Assembly (NCBI GenBank): GCA_020252645.1
Contig: JADCCN010000010.1
Coordinates: 62,001 to 126,000 of the forward strand
Direction of reading: 5' to 3'
DNA: 64,000 nt
Source: Methylobacterium sp.
GTDB lineage: Bacteria; Pseudomonadota; Alphaproteobacteria; Rhizobiales; Beijerinckiaceae
A program made the translations under genes and the position numbers. Position 1 is the first letter of the stretch, and every line of letters begins with the position of its first letter. Under the pieces are notes generated by a model that searched no databases, was not told where the DNA came from, and saw only the letters and a program-made list of their open reading frames with translations. This document shows, piece by piece, positions 17,428-26,355 of this stretch.

Positions 17428-18924
17428 ATGGCCTCCCGCCCCGAACGCACGATGCTCGCCCCCGGCCTCGAGATTTCCCGCATCGTCACAGGGCTGTGGC
17501 AGGTCGCCGATATCGAACGGAAATCCGGCCTGATCGACCCCGATCACGGAGCGGAAGCGCTTTCCGCCTATGCCGCGGCAGGGTTCGACACCTTCGACAT
17601 GGCGGACCATTACGGCTCGGCCGAGGTGCTGACCGGTCGCCTTCTGGAACGCATCCGTGCCGGTTCCCTGCCGGATACGAAGCCGCGCGCCTTCACCAAA
17701 TGGTGCCCCGCGCCGGGCGGGATGAGCGCCGATATCGTGCGCGAGGGCATCCGCACCTCGCTCGACCGCATGCAGACCGACCGCATCGATCTCATGCAGT
17801 TCCATTGGTGGATGTATGAGCATCCGGGTTACCTTGATGCCCTGATCGAGATGGCGAAGCTCCGCGAGGAAGGCCTGTTCCGGCATATCGGCCTCACCAA
17901 TTTCAACGCCGATCACCTGCATATGCTCTGCGCCCACGGGCTGCCGATCGTTGCGAACCAGGTGAGCTTCTCGCTCATCGACCGTCGCGCGGCGGGAGAT
18001 CTCAGCCGGGTTGCGATGCGCCACGGGGTGCGGCTTCTCGCCTATGGAACGCTGGGCGGCGGCTTCCTCTCCGAGCGATGGCTCGGCCGTCCAGAACCCG
18101 CGCATGGCGACATCCCGGATTGGTCGAAATCGAAATACAAGCGCTTCATCAACGAGATCGGCGGCTGGCCGGCGCTTCAGGCCATTCTCGCGGCAGCCAG
18201 CGCCATTGCCCGAAAGCATCACGTCTCCATTCCCAATGTCGCAACGCGCTGGGTGCTGGAACAGCCTGCCGTGGCGGCGGTGATCGTCGGCGCGCGGCTT
18301 GGCGAGAACGAACACCGCGCCGATAACCTTCGGGTATTCGATTTCGCGCTCGATGCGGAGGATCACGCCCGGCTCGATGCCGCCTTCGCCCAGACGCGCA
18401 ACCCGCCCGGCGATTGCGGCGATGAATATCGCAAGCCGCCCTTCCTCACGGCTTCCGGCGACCTCAGCCATCATCTCGAGGGCTTTCCGAAGATCTACGC
18501 GGCGGAGCCGGTGCCCTTCCGCAGCGATGGCTTGCGCGTCAGCACGGGCAGCCTCTGGGAGCCGATCGCGGGCTACAGCCGCGCGATGCGGGTTGGAAAC
18601 CAGATCACCATCAGCGGCACGACCGCGACGCATGGCGCGGGCCTGCCGGTGGCGCCGGGCTGCGCCGCCGCGCAGACGACCTACATTCTCGACAAGATCG
18701 CCGCGAGCCTCAGCGCGGCCGGCGCGCGGCTGGAAGATGTGGTGCGCACGCGGATCTATCTCACCAATGCCGATGAATGGGAGGGCGTTTCCCGCGTCCA
18801 CGGGCATTATTTCGGCCATATCCGCCCCGCGAACACCCTGCTCGAGGTCAGCCGCCTGATCGGGGAGGGGTATCGCGTGGAGATCGAGGCCGATGCCATC
18901 ACCGGCACGCGTGATCCGGCCTGA
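17428..18924 (+). CDS. Aldo/keto reductase fused to a Rid (YjgF/YER057c/UK114) domain
   Basis: 498 residues in one uninterrupted frame. Residues about 10-325 are an aldo/keto reductase with the catalytic tetrad visible as Asp57 and Tyr62 (DMADHY), Lys91 (FTKW) and His126 (LMQFHW). Residues about 369-493 are a Rid-family trimeric-fold domain (ITISGTTATHG; AAAQTTYILDKI; RLEDVVRTRIYLTNADEW; VEIEADAI). At the position of the imine-deaminase arginine of E. coli RidA (R105) there is Asn469, so the Rid domain is probably not a classical 2-aminoacrylate deaminase. Divergent from the ABC importer operon. It may handle an unstable carbonyl or imine product of the local pathway. Confidence 0.92.
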   Translation: MASRPERTMLAPGLEISRIVTGLWQVADIERKSGLIDPDHGAEALSAYAAAGFDTFDMADHYGSAEVLTGRLLERIRAGSLPDTKPRAFTKWCPAPGGMSADIVREGIRTSLDRMQTDRIDLMQFHWWMYEHPGYLDALIEMAKLREEGLFRHIGLTNFNADHLHMLCAHGLPIVANQVSFSLIDRRAAGDLSRVAMRHGVRLLAYGTLGGGFLSERWLGRPEPAHGDIPDWSKSKYKRFINEIGGWPALQAILAAASAIARKHHVSIPNVATRWVLEQPAVAAVIVGARLGENEHRADNLRVFDFALDAEDHARLDAAFAQTRNPPGDCGDEYRKPPFLTASGDLSHHLEGFPKIYAAEPVPFRSDGLRVSTGSLWEPIAGYSRAMRVGNQITISGTTATHGAGLPVAPGCAAAQTTYILDKIAASLSAAGARLEDVVRTRIYLTNADEWEGVSRVHGHYFGHIRPANTLLEVSRLIGEGYRVEIEADAITGTRDPA

Positions 18925-19122
18925 ATTCCGGCCAACCCGCGCTGCGATCTGCTCGCCTTGCGATGTCGCCATCCGCGCCGCGCATCATCCATCTCGCCGA
19001 TGCGCGGCGCGTTCTGCCCAATCCGCGGCAAGGGGGGCCGGGGCGGGCAATGTGGTCAGGCTCTCGTTTCGAGCCGCTGCCGCGCGGTTTCGAACAGCCG
19101 GTTTCGAGGCCCGACCGCGGCG

Positions 19123-19866
19123 TCACAGGGCCACGTTGCCACATAGTATTTCGGCCAGCTTCGGCGCGATCCCGATGGAATCGACCTTGATCGGCGAGTG
19201 CGGTGTGGCGCCTTGGCGGTTTCCCTCGCCGCAAGCCGCCACGGCACGCATGCCGGCCATCACCGAGCAGATGACGGGGTAGGCGCGCATGGACGCGATC
19301 CGTTCAGCCAGCCCGACCAGCCCGACGCCGCCAAGAATCACCGCCTCTGCCCTGTCTGCGGTCACGCAGGCATCACAGGCCTCGATCAGCATCTGCAATG
19401 CAGCATCAGGGTTGCGCGCGATCATGCCGCCATCCGGCGCAACGGTCCGGATCGACACCAGGCTTTCCGACAATCCACGAACCAGCAGCATCTCGCGCAG
19501 CATGGTCTCCCAGAGCGCACCCCCCGTCACGATCGCGAAACGTCGCCCCCCTGTCGCGGCCTCCCGCGCTGCGGCTTCAACAAGGCCGATCACCGGCACC
19601 GGGCTGAGTTCGCGCAAGGCATCAAGGCCGGGATCGCCGAAGCAGGCGAGAAGAACCCCGTCAGCGTCCCGGCCATGTTCGGCATAGGCATCGAGCGCGG
19701 CGTGGGCGGCAATGGCGAAGGTTGCCCGGCTGGAGATGTAGCGGGGGCCAAATCGCCCGCTCACGGCTGTGATCCGGGTTGTCGAAGGCAGAGAGGCCCG
19801 CCCGATCGCCTCGATCTTCCGGGTCATGGCGTCGGTCGTGTTCGGGTTGATGATCAGCAATCGCAT
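19123..19866 (-). CDS. Aspartate/glutamate/hydantoin racemase family protein
   Basis: 247 residues. Starts at ATG 19866 (LLIINPNTT is the usual N-terminus of hydantoin racemase-like proteins). The first catalytic cysteine is present in LLACFGDPGLDAL (Cys75). The second, expected in an LGCAG-like motif, is replaced: LGGVG has Gly180. Two-base racemisation therefore looks impaired; an isomerase, lyase or decarboxylase-like activity is possible in this superfamily. The stop of the flavin reductase gene and this start overlap by one base. Third gene of the GntR/flavin reductase operon. Confidence 0.88.
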   Translation of the reverse strand: MRLLIINPNTTDAMTRKIEAIGRASLPSTTRITAVSGRFGPRYISSRATFAIAAHAALDAYAEHGRDADGVLLACFGDPGLDALRELSPVPVIGLVEAAAREAATGGRRFAIVTGGALWETMLREMLLVRGLSESLVSIRTVAPDGGMIARNPDAALQMLIEACDACVTADRAEAVILGGVGLVGLAERIASMRAYPVICSVMAGMRAVAACGEGNRQGATPHSPIKVDSIGIAPKLAEILCGNVAL

Positions 19867-20579
19867 CACGGCTCGCTTTTGGAGCCGGGTCGCGATCTTT
19901 GCGCGATGCGGCCACCTTGCCATTGCTCCACCGACATCGTCGGCAGGTCGAAATAGTCACGCGTCGAGGCATAGCCCTGGCCGCCCATGCGACCCACCGC
20001 ATCGAGGGCGAACGGATCCACATAGAGGTTGGCGGCGTTCACCGTGTCGGCGCGCAGATGGGCATAGACCACTTCGCCCAGGATGATCTCCCGCGAATTG
20101 CCGATCCCGAGCGTCGTGTGGTGGCGGCATTCGAAGGCGACCGGGGCTTCCGTGATGAACGGGCAGGGCACCTTGAACCCTGCCGATGAGGTGAGCCCGG
20201 CCTGATGCAGTTCATTGATCCCGGGGGAAAACGGCACGGCGCAGATGTTCATCGCCTCCAGGATGGCATCGGAGACGATGTTGACGGTGAAGGCCAGTGT
20301 CTCGCGCACATTGCGGCCGGTATCCTTCTGCGGGCCGGATGGTCGATACTCGACACCGAGCGCCAGGATGGCCGGATCAGCCGAGAGGCAATTGAAGAAG
20401 CTGAACGGCGCGGCATTGATGCGGCCCTCCCGGTCGATGGTCGTCACGAGGGCGATCGGGCGCGGAACCACGGCTCCAATGAGCAGCTTGTAGCGATCGC
20501 GTGCGCTCAGCGCCGCGAAGTCGAAGCCGATCCTGTCGGTGACAGGTGCGACCGCCGGCGCGTCCCTGTCGATGCTCAT
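19866..20579 (-). CDS. Flavin reductase family protein (FMN-binding split barrel)
   Basis: 237 residues. FMN-binding split-barrel features are clear: VVPRPIALVTTIDREGRINAAPFS-type start (VPRPIALVTT near 38-47), FFNCLSADPAILALG, KDTGRNVRE and FTVNIVS. The family supplies reduced flavin to monooxygenases or binds flavin itself. No partner monooxygenase is in the window. Translation is probably coupled: the GntR stop and this ATG overlap by four bases (20576-20579), and its own stop overlaps the racemase start. Confidence 0.9.
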   Translation of the reverse strand: MSIDRDAPAVAPVTDRIGFDFAALSARDRYKLLIGAVVPRPIALVTTIDREGRINAAPFSFFNCLSADPAILALGVEYRPSGPQKDTGRNVRETLAFTVNIVSDAILEAMNICAVPFSPGINELHQAGLTSSAGFKVPCPFITEAPVAFECRHHTTLGIGNSREIILGEVVYAHLRADTVNAANLYVDPFALDAVGRMGGQGYASTRDYFDLPTMSVEQWQGGRIAQRSRPGSKSEP

Positions 20580-21301
20580 GGCGCGTTCAAACCTTCGGAT
20601 CTGGCATAAGGGGCCAGCAGCTCGGCGATATCCTGCTCGGAGCGATGCGCCAGCAGGGCACGGCTCGCCACCGCTTCGAGGTGATGGTGCATCAGCCGCT
20701 CCGCCTTTGCCGTATCGCCCGATTTCAGCGCCTCGATCAGCTGGCGATGTTCCGATACGGCGCATTCCGAGGAGTGCGGCCGGCCATAAATCGCCAGGAT
20801 CAGCGAACAGCGCGACGAAACTTCCTGCACGTAGCGGTTCAGCAGGGCATTGCCTGTCATCTCGGCCAGCAGGATGTGGAACTCGCCTGCCAGCCGGATC
20901 GATTGAGGCCCGTCGCGTCCCTGTGCCTCGGCCTCCCGCCGCACATGGGATTCGAGCGTCGCGATCTGCGCATCCCTCAACCGGCCGGCGAGATTGGCGA
21001 CGACCTGGCGTTCGAGGGCGCTGCGCACCTCAAACACATCGCGCGCCTCCTCCAGCGAAGGATAGGCAACGAAGGCGCCACGGTTCGGCTTCAACTCCAC
21101 GAGCCCCTCGATCGCCAGTCGCCCGAACGCCTCGCGCACCAGCGTGCGGCTGACGCCGAGCTGCTCGCCGATCGAATCCTCCGGCAGCTTGAGGCCCGGC
21201 CGCAACGCCTGCTCGAGAATGGCACGCCTGAGCGCGCGATAGACCGCCAGCACGCGCGGCCCGCCCGCTGGCTGCCCATTGGCCGATCCTGCTGGCTGCA
21301 T
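20576..21301 (-). CDS. GntR family transcriptional regulator (FCD subfamily)
   Basis: About 241 residues from ATG 21301; GTG 21310 adds three residues. Winged helix with LPEDSIGEQLGVSRTLVREA, then a helical FCD domain with the metal-ligand-like residues in EFHILLAEM and SEHRQL and a late MHHHLE. It heads an operon with flavin reductase and racemase genes and is divergent from the large ABC-importer operon. Three palindromes at 21391-21458 lie between them, so it probably controls both directions. Confidence 0.9.
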   Translation of the reverse strand: MQPAGSANGQPAGGPRVLAVYRALRRAILEQALRPGLKLPEDSIGEQLGVSRTLVREAFGRLAIEGLVELKPNRGAFVAYPSLEEARDVFEVRSALERQVVANLAGRLRDAQIATLESHVRREAEAQGRDGPQSIRLAGEFHILLAEMTGNALLNRYVQEVSSRCSLILAIYGRPHSSECAVSEHRQLIEALKSGDTAKAERLMHHHLEAVASRALLAHRSEQDIAELLAPYARSEGLNAP

Positions 21302-21390
21302 CTTGCCCACGTTCTTTGGTTCCCGTCATGGCTGGCGTGACGCTCTCGCACAGTGGGTCGGCGAGCACCAGAAAAGGCTTGCGGCGCCCA

Positions 21391-21402
21391 ATTGCATACA
21401 AT
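21391..21402. promoter_or_regulatory. Near-palindromic operator candidate 1
   Basis: ATTGCATACAAT is a near-perfect 12-base palindrome (one base-pair position breaks symmetry). It is of the TTGnATnCAA type common for FCD-type GntR operators, and its core matches the palindrome at 21415-21424, whose centre lies 23 bases further on. Confidence 0.5.
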
Positions 21403-21414
21403 AGCATCTTGAAA

Positions 21415-21424
21415 TTGCATGCAA
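21415..21424. promoter_or_regulatory. Palindromic operator candidate 2
   Basis: TTGCATGCAA is a perfect 10-base palindrome in the intergenic region between the GntR gene and the divergent binding-protein gene. Its similarity to candidate 1 suggests two sites for one dimeric regulator. Confidence 0.55.
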
Positions 21425-21435
21425 CTATGGCGTTG

Positions 21436-21458
21436 AATTGTGCAGAACCTGCACAATT
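21436..21458. promoter_or_regulatory. Inverted repeat upstream of the ABC importer operon
   Basis: AATTGTGCAG at 21436-21445 and CTGCACAATT at 21449-21458 are perfect inverted arms around three bases. This may be a third operator or, in RNA, a stem-loop in the leader of the binding-protein message. No T-run follows, so it is not a terminator. Confidence 0.5.
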
Positions 21459-21554
21459 TCATGCCGGCTTGCTCAACAAGGTGGCAGTTGCGGCGACAAT
21501 TTTCCAGTGCCTTGCGGCTTGAGCCCCAGGCGCGACGGGCGAGGGGAGAGCGCG

Positions 21555-23159
21555 ATGATCGGTTCGAAGATTTTCAGAGCATGGTTGCTGGCGGCGACCG
21601 CATCGGCGTCGCTGGCAGGCGGGATGGCGGTGGCGATCCAGCCGGCCGAAGCCAAGACGTTGAAATGGGGCGCAAACCGCGAGATTGCTTCGCTCGATCC
21701 CTATTCCTTCGGCGAAACCTTCACCCTTGCGGTTCTCAACCACGTTTACGAGGGGTTGGTGCGCTATACCGGCGATCTCCAGATCGAGCCGGCGCTGGCC
21801 GAATCCTGGGAGACGACTTCACCGACGGTCTGGCGTTTCAAGCTCAGGCAGGGCGTGAAATTCCACAATGGCAATCCCTTCACCGCCGATGACGTGCTCG
21901 CCTCGCTGGAGCGTGTCACGCATGAGACTTCGCCGTTGAAGGGCAACCTGCCGGCCTTCAAATCCGCGAGGAAGATCGACGACCACACGGTCGAGATCGA
22001 GGTCAACGGTCCATATCCGCTGCTGCTGAACGATCTGACCAACATCTATATTCTCGACAAGGAGTGGATGGTCGCCAACAATGCGACACTGCCGACGGAT
22101 TCCGGCAAGGGCATCAAGGGTTTCGCCACCGACAATGCCAATGGCACTGGGCCGTTCAGCGTCGAGAGCCGGCGGGCGGATGCCAGGACGGTGTTTGTCG
22201 TCAACCCTTCATGGTGGGACAAGCCGAAGCACAACATCACCCGCATCGAGTTTTCGCCGATCACCTCGGCGGCGACACGTGTCGCCGCGTTGCTGTCGGG
22301 CGAGATCGATTTCACTAATGTTGCTCCGTTGCAGGATCTGCCGCGGCTCGCCGCCAGCCCTGACGTGAAAGTGCTGCAGACCAACGAGCTGCGCACCGTG
22401 ATCTTCGCCTTCAATCTGCGCGATCAGATGTTCGAGAGCGATGTGAAGGACAAGAACCCGCTCCAGGACAAGAAGGTGCGCGAGGCACTGTACCGCGCCA
22501 TCGACATCGATAGCGTGCAGCGGCGCGCCATGCGTGGCCTGTCGCGCAATACGGGCGCCATCATCGCTCCTGCAATTCCCGGTTTTGTTCCGGCGCTTGA
22601 TGAGCGCCTGCCCTTCGATCTCGATGGTGCCAAGAAGCTGCTCGCCGAGGCCGGCTATCCCAATGGATTCTCGTTCCAGATGAATTGCCAGAGCGACGGC
22701 CTGGTCAATGAGGAGGAGTTTTGCCAGGCGGTTGCAGCCATGTGGGCGCGTGCTGGCGTCCGGCCGAATCTCAGCCTCGGTCCGCGCAGCCAGCAGACGC
22801 CGAAGCGCGTCAAGGGCGAGTTCGATGTCATCTCATTCGGCTGGGCCAACGAGCCGATGATCGACGCCTATTCCATCCTCGTGCAGGTGCTGCGCACCAG
22901 GAGCGGTTCTGGCGGCGTGTTCAATTGGGGCAACTGGGGACGACCCGACATCGATGCGCTGATTGACGCGGCCGGCGTCGAGCTCGACCGTTCCAAGAGA
23001 CTGCCGATGATGACGCAGGCGCTGAAGATCGCCAAGGACGAGCATCTGTTCATTCCGCTGCATCAGCAGCCGATGGCCTGGGCGATGCGCTCGAGCGTGG
23101 CGGACACGGTTCAGGCCTCGGACAACAAGCCTCGGCTGTGGTTGACACAGATGAAGTGA
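21555..23159 (+). CDS. ABC transporter substrate-binding protein, family 5 (dipeptide type)
   Basis: 534 residues; ATG 21555 follows GAGGGGAGAG. Signal peptide of about 38 residues cut after AEA. SBP_bac_5 features: LKWGANREIASLDPYSFGE, VYEGLVRYTGDLQIEPALAE, WRFKLRQGVKFHNGNPFTAD. First gene of an operon that continues with two permeases, two amidohydrolases and two ATPases, a complete peptide-type importer. Clearly distinct from the binding protein at 15679-17274 although of the same family. Confidence 0.95.
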   Translation: MIGSKIFRAWLLAATASASLAGGMAVAIQPAEAKTLKWGANREIASLDPYSFGETFTLAVLNHVYEGLVRYTGDLQIEPALAESWETTSPTVWRFKLRQGVKFHNGNPFTADDVLASLERVTHETSPLKGNLPAFKSARKIDDHTVEIEVNGPYPLLLNDLTNIYILDKEWMVANNATLPTDSGKGIKGFATDNANGTGPFSVESRRADARTVFVVNPSWWDKPKHNITRIEFSPITSAATRVAALLSGEIDFTNVAPLQDLPRLAASPDVKVLQTNELRTVIFAFNLRDQMFESDVKDKNPLQDKKVREALYRAIDIDSVQRRAMRGLSRNTGAIIAPAIPGFVPALDERLPFDLDGAKKLLAEAGYPNGFSFQMNCQSDGLVNEEEFCQAVAAMWARAGVRPNLSLGPRSQQTPKRVKGEFDVISFGWANEPMIDAYSILVQVLRTRSGSGGVFNWGNWGRPDIDALIDAAGVELDRSKRLPMMTQALKIAKDEHLFIPLHQQPMAWAMRSSVADTVQASDNKPRLWLTQMK

Positions 23160-23225
23160 CGCTTTTCCCGGGGGTAGCATCATTCTGCCCGGCACCTGTT
23201 GTGACCCGCACTCGGATGAGCGCTG

Positions 23226-24218
23226 ATGCTCGTTTTCCTGATCAAGCGCCTGACAAATGCGGCGGCGGTCATGTTCGCCGTCGCGTTTCTGGCGTTCATG
23301 ATCTTCCGCTTTGTTGGTGATCCAGTCGAGCTGATGCTCAACGAGCAGGCAAGCCAGGCGCAGCGCGATGAACTGCGAGAGCGGTTGGGGCTGAACGGCG
23401 GCTTTCTCGTGCAGTTCGCTACCTTCGTCGCGAATGCGATGCGCGGAGACTTCGGAATCTCCTATCGCAACCAGCAGGAAGTGTTCACGCTGATCGTGGA
23501 ACGCTTTCCTGCGACATTCGAGCTGGTGATCGTGGCGACCTTCCTCTCGCTCGCGATCGGTATTCCGCTGGGCGTCTATGCAGCGATCCGGCGTGACAGC
23601 TTCGGGGCGCATTTGCTGCAATTCGTCTCCGTGCTGGGCGTGTCATTGCCGAGCTTTGCACTTGGAATCCTGTTCATCCTGATATTCTCTGTGACGCTGC
23701 AATGGCTGCCCGCTTTCGGTCGCGGCGAGGTGGTGCAGCTGGGCTGGTGGAGCACGGGCTTCCTCACGCCTTCCGGTCGCAAGGCACTGATCCTGCCCGG
23801 TATCACTTTGTCGCTGTTTCAGATCACGCTGGTGATGCGGCTGGTGCGCGCAGAGATGATGGAGACAATGCGCACCGACTTCATCCGCTTTGCCCGTGCG
23901 CGGGGACTTTTGGATCGCTCGATCCATTTCCGCCATGCGCTTCGCAACTGCCTGATGCCCGTGATCACGGTGACGGGCCTGCAGATTGGCAATCTCATCG
24001 CCTTCGCACTGGTGACAGAGACCGTGTTCCAGTGGCCCGGCATGGGGCTCCTGTTCGTGCAGGCCGTCACGTTTGTCGATATTCCGGTGATGGCGGCCTA
24101 TCTGATGGTGGTGTCTTTCATCTTCGTGGCGATCAACACGGTGGTGGACCTGACCTACGCGCTGGTCGATCCGCGCCTGCGTCAGGATGCGATCGCAGGA
24201 GGCTCCGGTGGCCGCTGA
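23226..24218 (+). CDS. ABC transporter permease, dipeptide/oligopeptide type (DppB-like)
   Basis: 330 residues, six membrane helices. DppB features: LVFLIKRLTNAAAVMFAVAF at the N-terminus, RERLGLNGGFLVQFATFV, and the EAA loop MRTDFIRFARARGLLDRS. Strong resemblance in layout to the protein at 14644-15633. It overlaps the frame of the next gene's upstream region; the downstream GTG start lies 10 bases before this stop. Confidence 0.93.
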   Translation: MLVFLIKRLTNAAAVMFAVAFLAFMIFRFVGDPVELMLNEQASQAQRDELRERLGLNGGFLVQFATFVANAMRGDFGISYRNQQEVFTLIVERFPATFELVIVATFLSLAIGIPLGVYAAIRRDSFGAHLLQFVSVLGVSLPSFALGILFILIFSVTLQWLPAFGRGEVVQLGWWSTGFLTPSGRKALILPGITLSLFQITLVMRLVRAEMMETMRTDFIRFARARGLLDRSIHFRHALRNCLMPVITVTGLQIGNLIAFALVTETVFQWPGMGLLFVQAVTFVDIPVMAAYLMVVSFIFVAINTVVDLTYALVDPRLRQDAIAGGSGGR

Positions 24219-25143
24219 GACGATCCGGGCCGGGGCTGTTTCGCGCTTTCTCGCGAGCGATTTCGTCTGGAGTTTCCGCCGTTCGCCAATCGCGATGATC
24301 TCGCTGATCGTGCTGCTGCTGGTCACCGCAACCGCCTTTCTCGCTCCCTTCATCTCGCCGCAGAACCCGTATGATCTGAAACAGATCTTCATCGACAAGG
24401 CGGAACTGCCGCCGATCTGGGCGAAGGATGGCGAATGGCCGTTCCTGCTTGGCACCGATCCGCAGGGGCGCGATGTTCTCTCGGCCATTCTCTACGGCAC
24501 ACGTGTTTCGCTGATCATCGGGATCGCCAGCGTGGCCGTGGCGATGACGCTTGGCGTCAGCATCGGTCTGATGGCGGGCTTCCTCGGCGGCTGGGTCGAC
24601 AATCTGCTGATGCGGCTTGGCGACACCGTGCTTTCGATCCCGACATTGCTGGTCGCTATCCTTGTGAGCGCCATCTTCCGCGAATTGCTGCCGCCGGCCC
24701 TGCGTGATCCGTTCGCGGCGGTCATCCTCGTGCTCGCCATCGCGCTCACCGGATGGGTGCAGTATGCGCGCACGGTGAGGGCCTCCACGATGGTGGAGCG
24801 TCGCAAGGAATATGTGCTGGCGGCGACCATCATCGGCGTGAAGCCGGTGCGCATCATGCGCCGGCACATCCTGCCCAATACGCTGACACCGGTGATGGTG
24901 GCCGCCACGCTCAATCTGGGTCTTGCGATCCTGTCGGAAGCGACGCTGTCGTTCCTTGGCGTCGGCATGCCGATCACCCAACCCTCGCTCGGCACGCTGA
25001 TCCGCATCGGCAACCAGTATTTGTTCTCGGGCTCGTGGTGGCTTGTGGTGTTTCCTGCGCTCCAGCTCGGCCTGATCGTGCTCTCGGTCAACCTGCTTGG
25101 CGACTGGCTGCGCGATGCGCTCAATCCCAAGCTGCAATCATGA
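24208..25143 (+). CDS. ABC transporter permease, dipeptide/oligopeptide type (DppC-like)
   Basis: 311 residues from GTG 24208, chosen because AGGAGG (24197-24202) lies five bases upstream; ATG 24187 would add seven residues but has no such site. Six helices, LLGTDPQGRDVLSAILYGTRV in the first periplasmic loop and the EAA loop ERRKEYVLAATIIGVKPVRI. Partner of the DppB-like protein encoded just upstream. Confidence 0.93.
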   Translation: MAAETIRAGAVSRFLASDFVWSFRRSPIAMISLIVLLLVTATAFLAPFISPQNPYDLKQIFIDKAELPPIWAKDGEWPFLLGTDPQGRDVLSAILYGTRVSLIIGIASVAVAMTLGVSIGLMAGFLGGWVDNLLMRLGDTVLSIPTLLVAILVSAIFRELLPPALRDPFAAVILVLAIALTGWVQYARTVRASTMVERRKEYVLAATIIGVKPVRIMRRHILPNTLTPVMVAATLNLGLAILSEATLSFLGVGMPITQPSLGTLIRIGNQYLFSGSWWLVVFPALQLGLIVLSVNLLGDWLRDALNPKLQS

Positions 25144-25158
25144 TGCAAGGATGAAGCG

Positions 25159-26355
25159 ATGTCCGACACGCTGCTGATCCGCAACGGCCGCCCGATGGGC
25201 GGAGCCGCCGCCGATGTGCTGATCGAGAATGGCCGCATCGCTGCCATCGGGGCCGATCTCGCCGGGCCGGGAATTGCCATCGAGGATGCCGGCGGCGCGC
25301 TGGTGCTGCCGGGACTGGTCGAGGCGCATACCCATCTCGACAAGTCGCTATGGGGCATGGGCTGGCGGCCCAATGATGCCGGCCCGCGTCTCATTGACAA
25401 GATCGACAATGAGCGTCGCCTGAAACGGATGATCGATATCGATCCGGCCCGGCAATCTGCCCGGCAAGTCGTGCTCTCGGTCGGGCATGGTTCGACGCAT
25501 ATCCGCAGCCATGTCGATGTCGACAGCGACCACGGTCTTTGGGGTATTGAAGGCGTGATGGCAACGCGCGCGGCCTATGCCGACATCGTCGAGATGGACA
25601 TCGTGGCGTTTCCCCAATCCGGCCTTCTGCGCCGGCCCGGCACGCTTGAATTGATGCATGCGGCGATGAAGGCCGGCGCGGATGTCGTCGGCGGGCTCGA
25701 TCCCTGCGCCATCGACCGCGACCCCAAAGGTCATTGCGATGCGATCTTCGCGCTGGCGCAAACCTACGGCAAGCCGCTCGACATCCATCTGCATGAGCCT
25801 GGCGAAATGGGTGCGTTCTCGTTCGATCTGATTTTCGAACGGATCCGCGCGCTCGGCATGAAGGGGCAGGTCGTGGTCAGCCACGCCTTCTGCCTCGGCT
25901 CTCCGGATCGTGATCTTGTCGATCCACTGATCGAGCAGATCGTCGAACTCGATATCGGAATCATGACGACGGGGCCAGCTTCGAGGCCAGCACCCCCGGT
26001 CAGGCGTCTCGTGGAACTGGGCGTGCGCGTTTGCTCCGGATCGGACGGCATCCGCGATACCTGGGGACCCTATGGCAATGCCGACATGCTCGAGCGCGCG
26101 ATGCTCGTCGGCCTGCGCAACAATTTCCGCCGCGATGACGAGGTCGAGATCGCGTTCCATGTCTGCACGCAGGGCGGCGCGGACGTGATGCGCCTTGATG
26201 GTTACGGGCTCAAGGTTGGCGCGAAGGCGGATTTGATCGTCGTTGCAGGTGAAACGATCACCCATGCCACGGTGGCTCGTCCTGCCCGCAAGCTGGTGAT
26301 CAAGCATGGCAAGGTTGTCGCGCGGGATGGCCTGTGCATCCGGTCCGCACCATGA
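25159..26355 (+). CDS. Amidohydrolase family protein (cytosine deaminase-like)
   Basis: 398 residues. Mononuclear-site amidohydrolase features: LPGLVEAHTHLDKSLWG (HxH followed by LDK, typical of the cytosine deaminase-like group), DIHLHEPGEMGAF, VSHAFCLG and CSGSDGIRDTWGP with the metal-binding Asp. These enzymes remove ammonia from or open N-heterocycles and related amides. Cytoplasmic. Encoded in the importer operon and overlapping the next amidohydrolase gene by four bases, so both probably act on the imported compound. Confidence 0.9.
   Translation: MSDTLLIRNGRPMGGAAADVLIENGRIAAIGADLAGPGIAIEDAGGALVLPGLVEAHTHLDKSLWGMGWRPNDAGPRLIDKIDNERRLKRMIDIDPARQSARQVVLSVGHGSTHIRSHVDVDSDHGLWGIEGVMATRAAYADIVEMDIVAFPQSGLLRRPGTLELMHAAMKAGADVVGGLDPCAIDRDPKGHCDAIFALAQTYGKPLDIHLHEPGEMGAFSFDLIFERIRALGMKGQVVVSHAFCLGSPDRDLVDPLIEQIVELDIGIMTTGPASRPAPPVRRLVELGVRVCSGSDGIRDTWGPYGNADMLERAMLVGLRNNFRRDDEVEIAFHVCTQGGADVMRLDGYGLKVGAKADLIVVAGETITHATVARPARKLVIKHGKVVARDGLCIRSAP

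Noticed and set aside
24187..24207. ATG 24187 as start of the DppC-like gene
   Set aside because: GTG 24208 has AGGAGG five bases upstream and gives the same length (311 residues) as the paralogue at 13712-14647.
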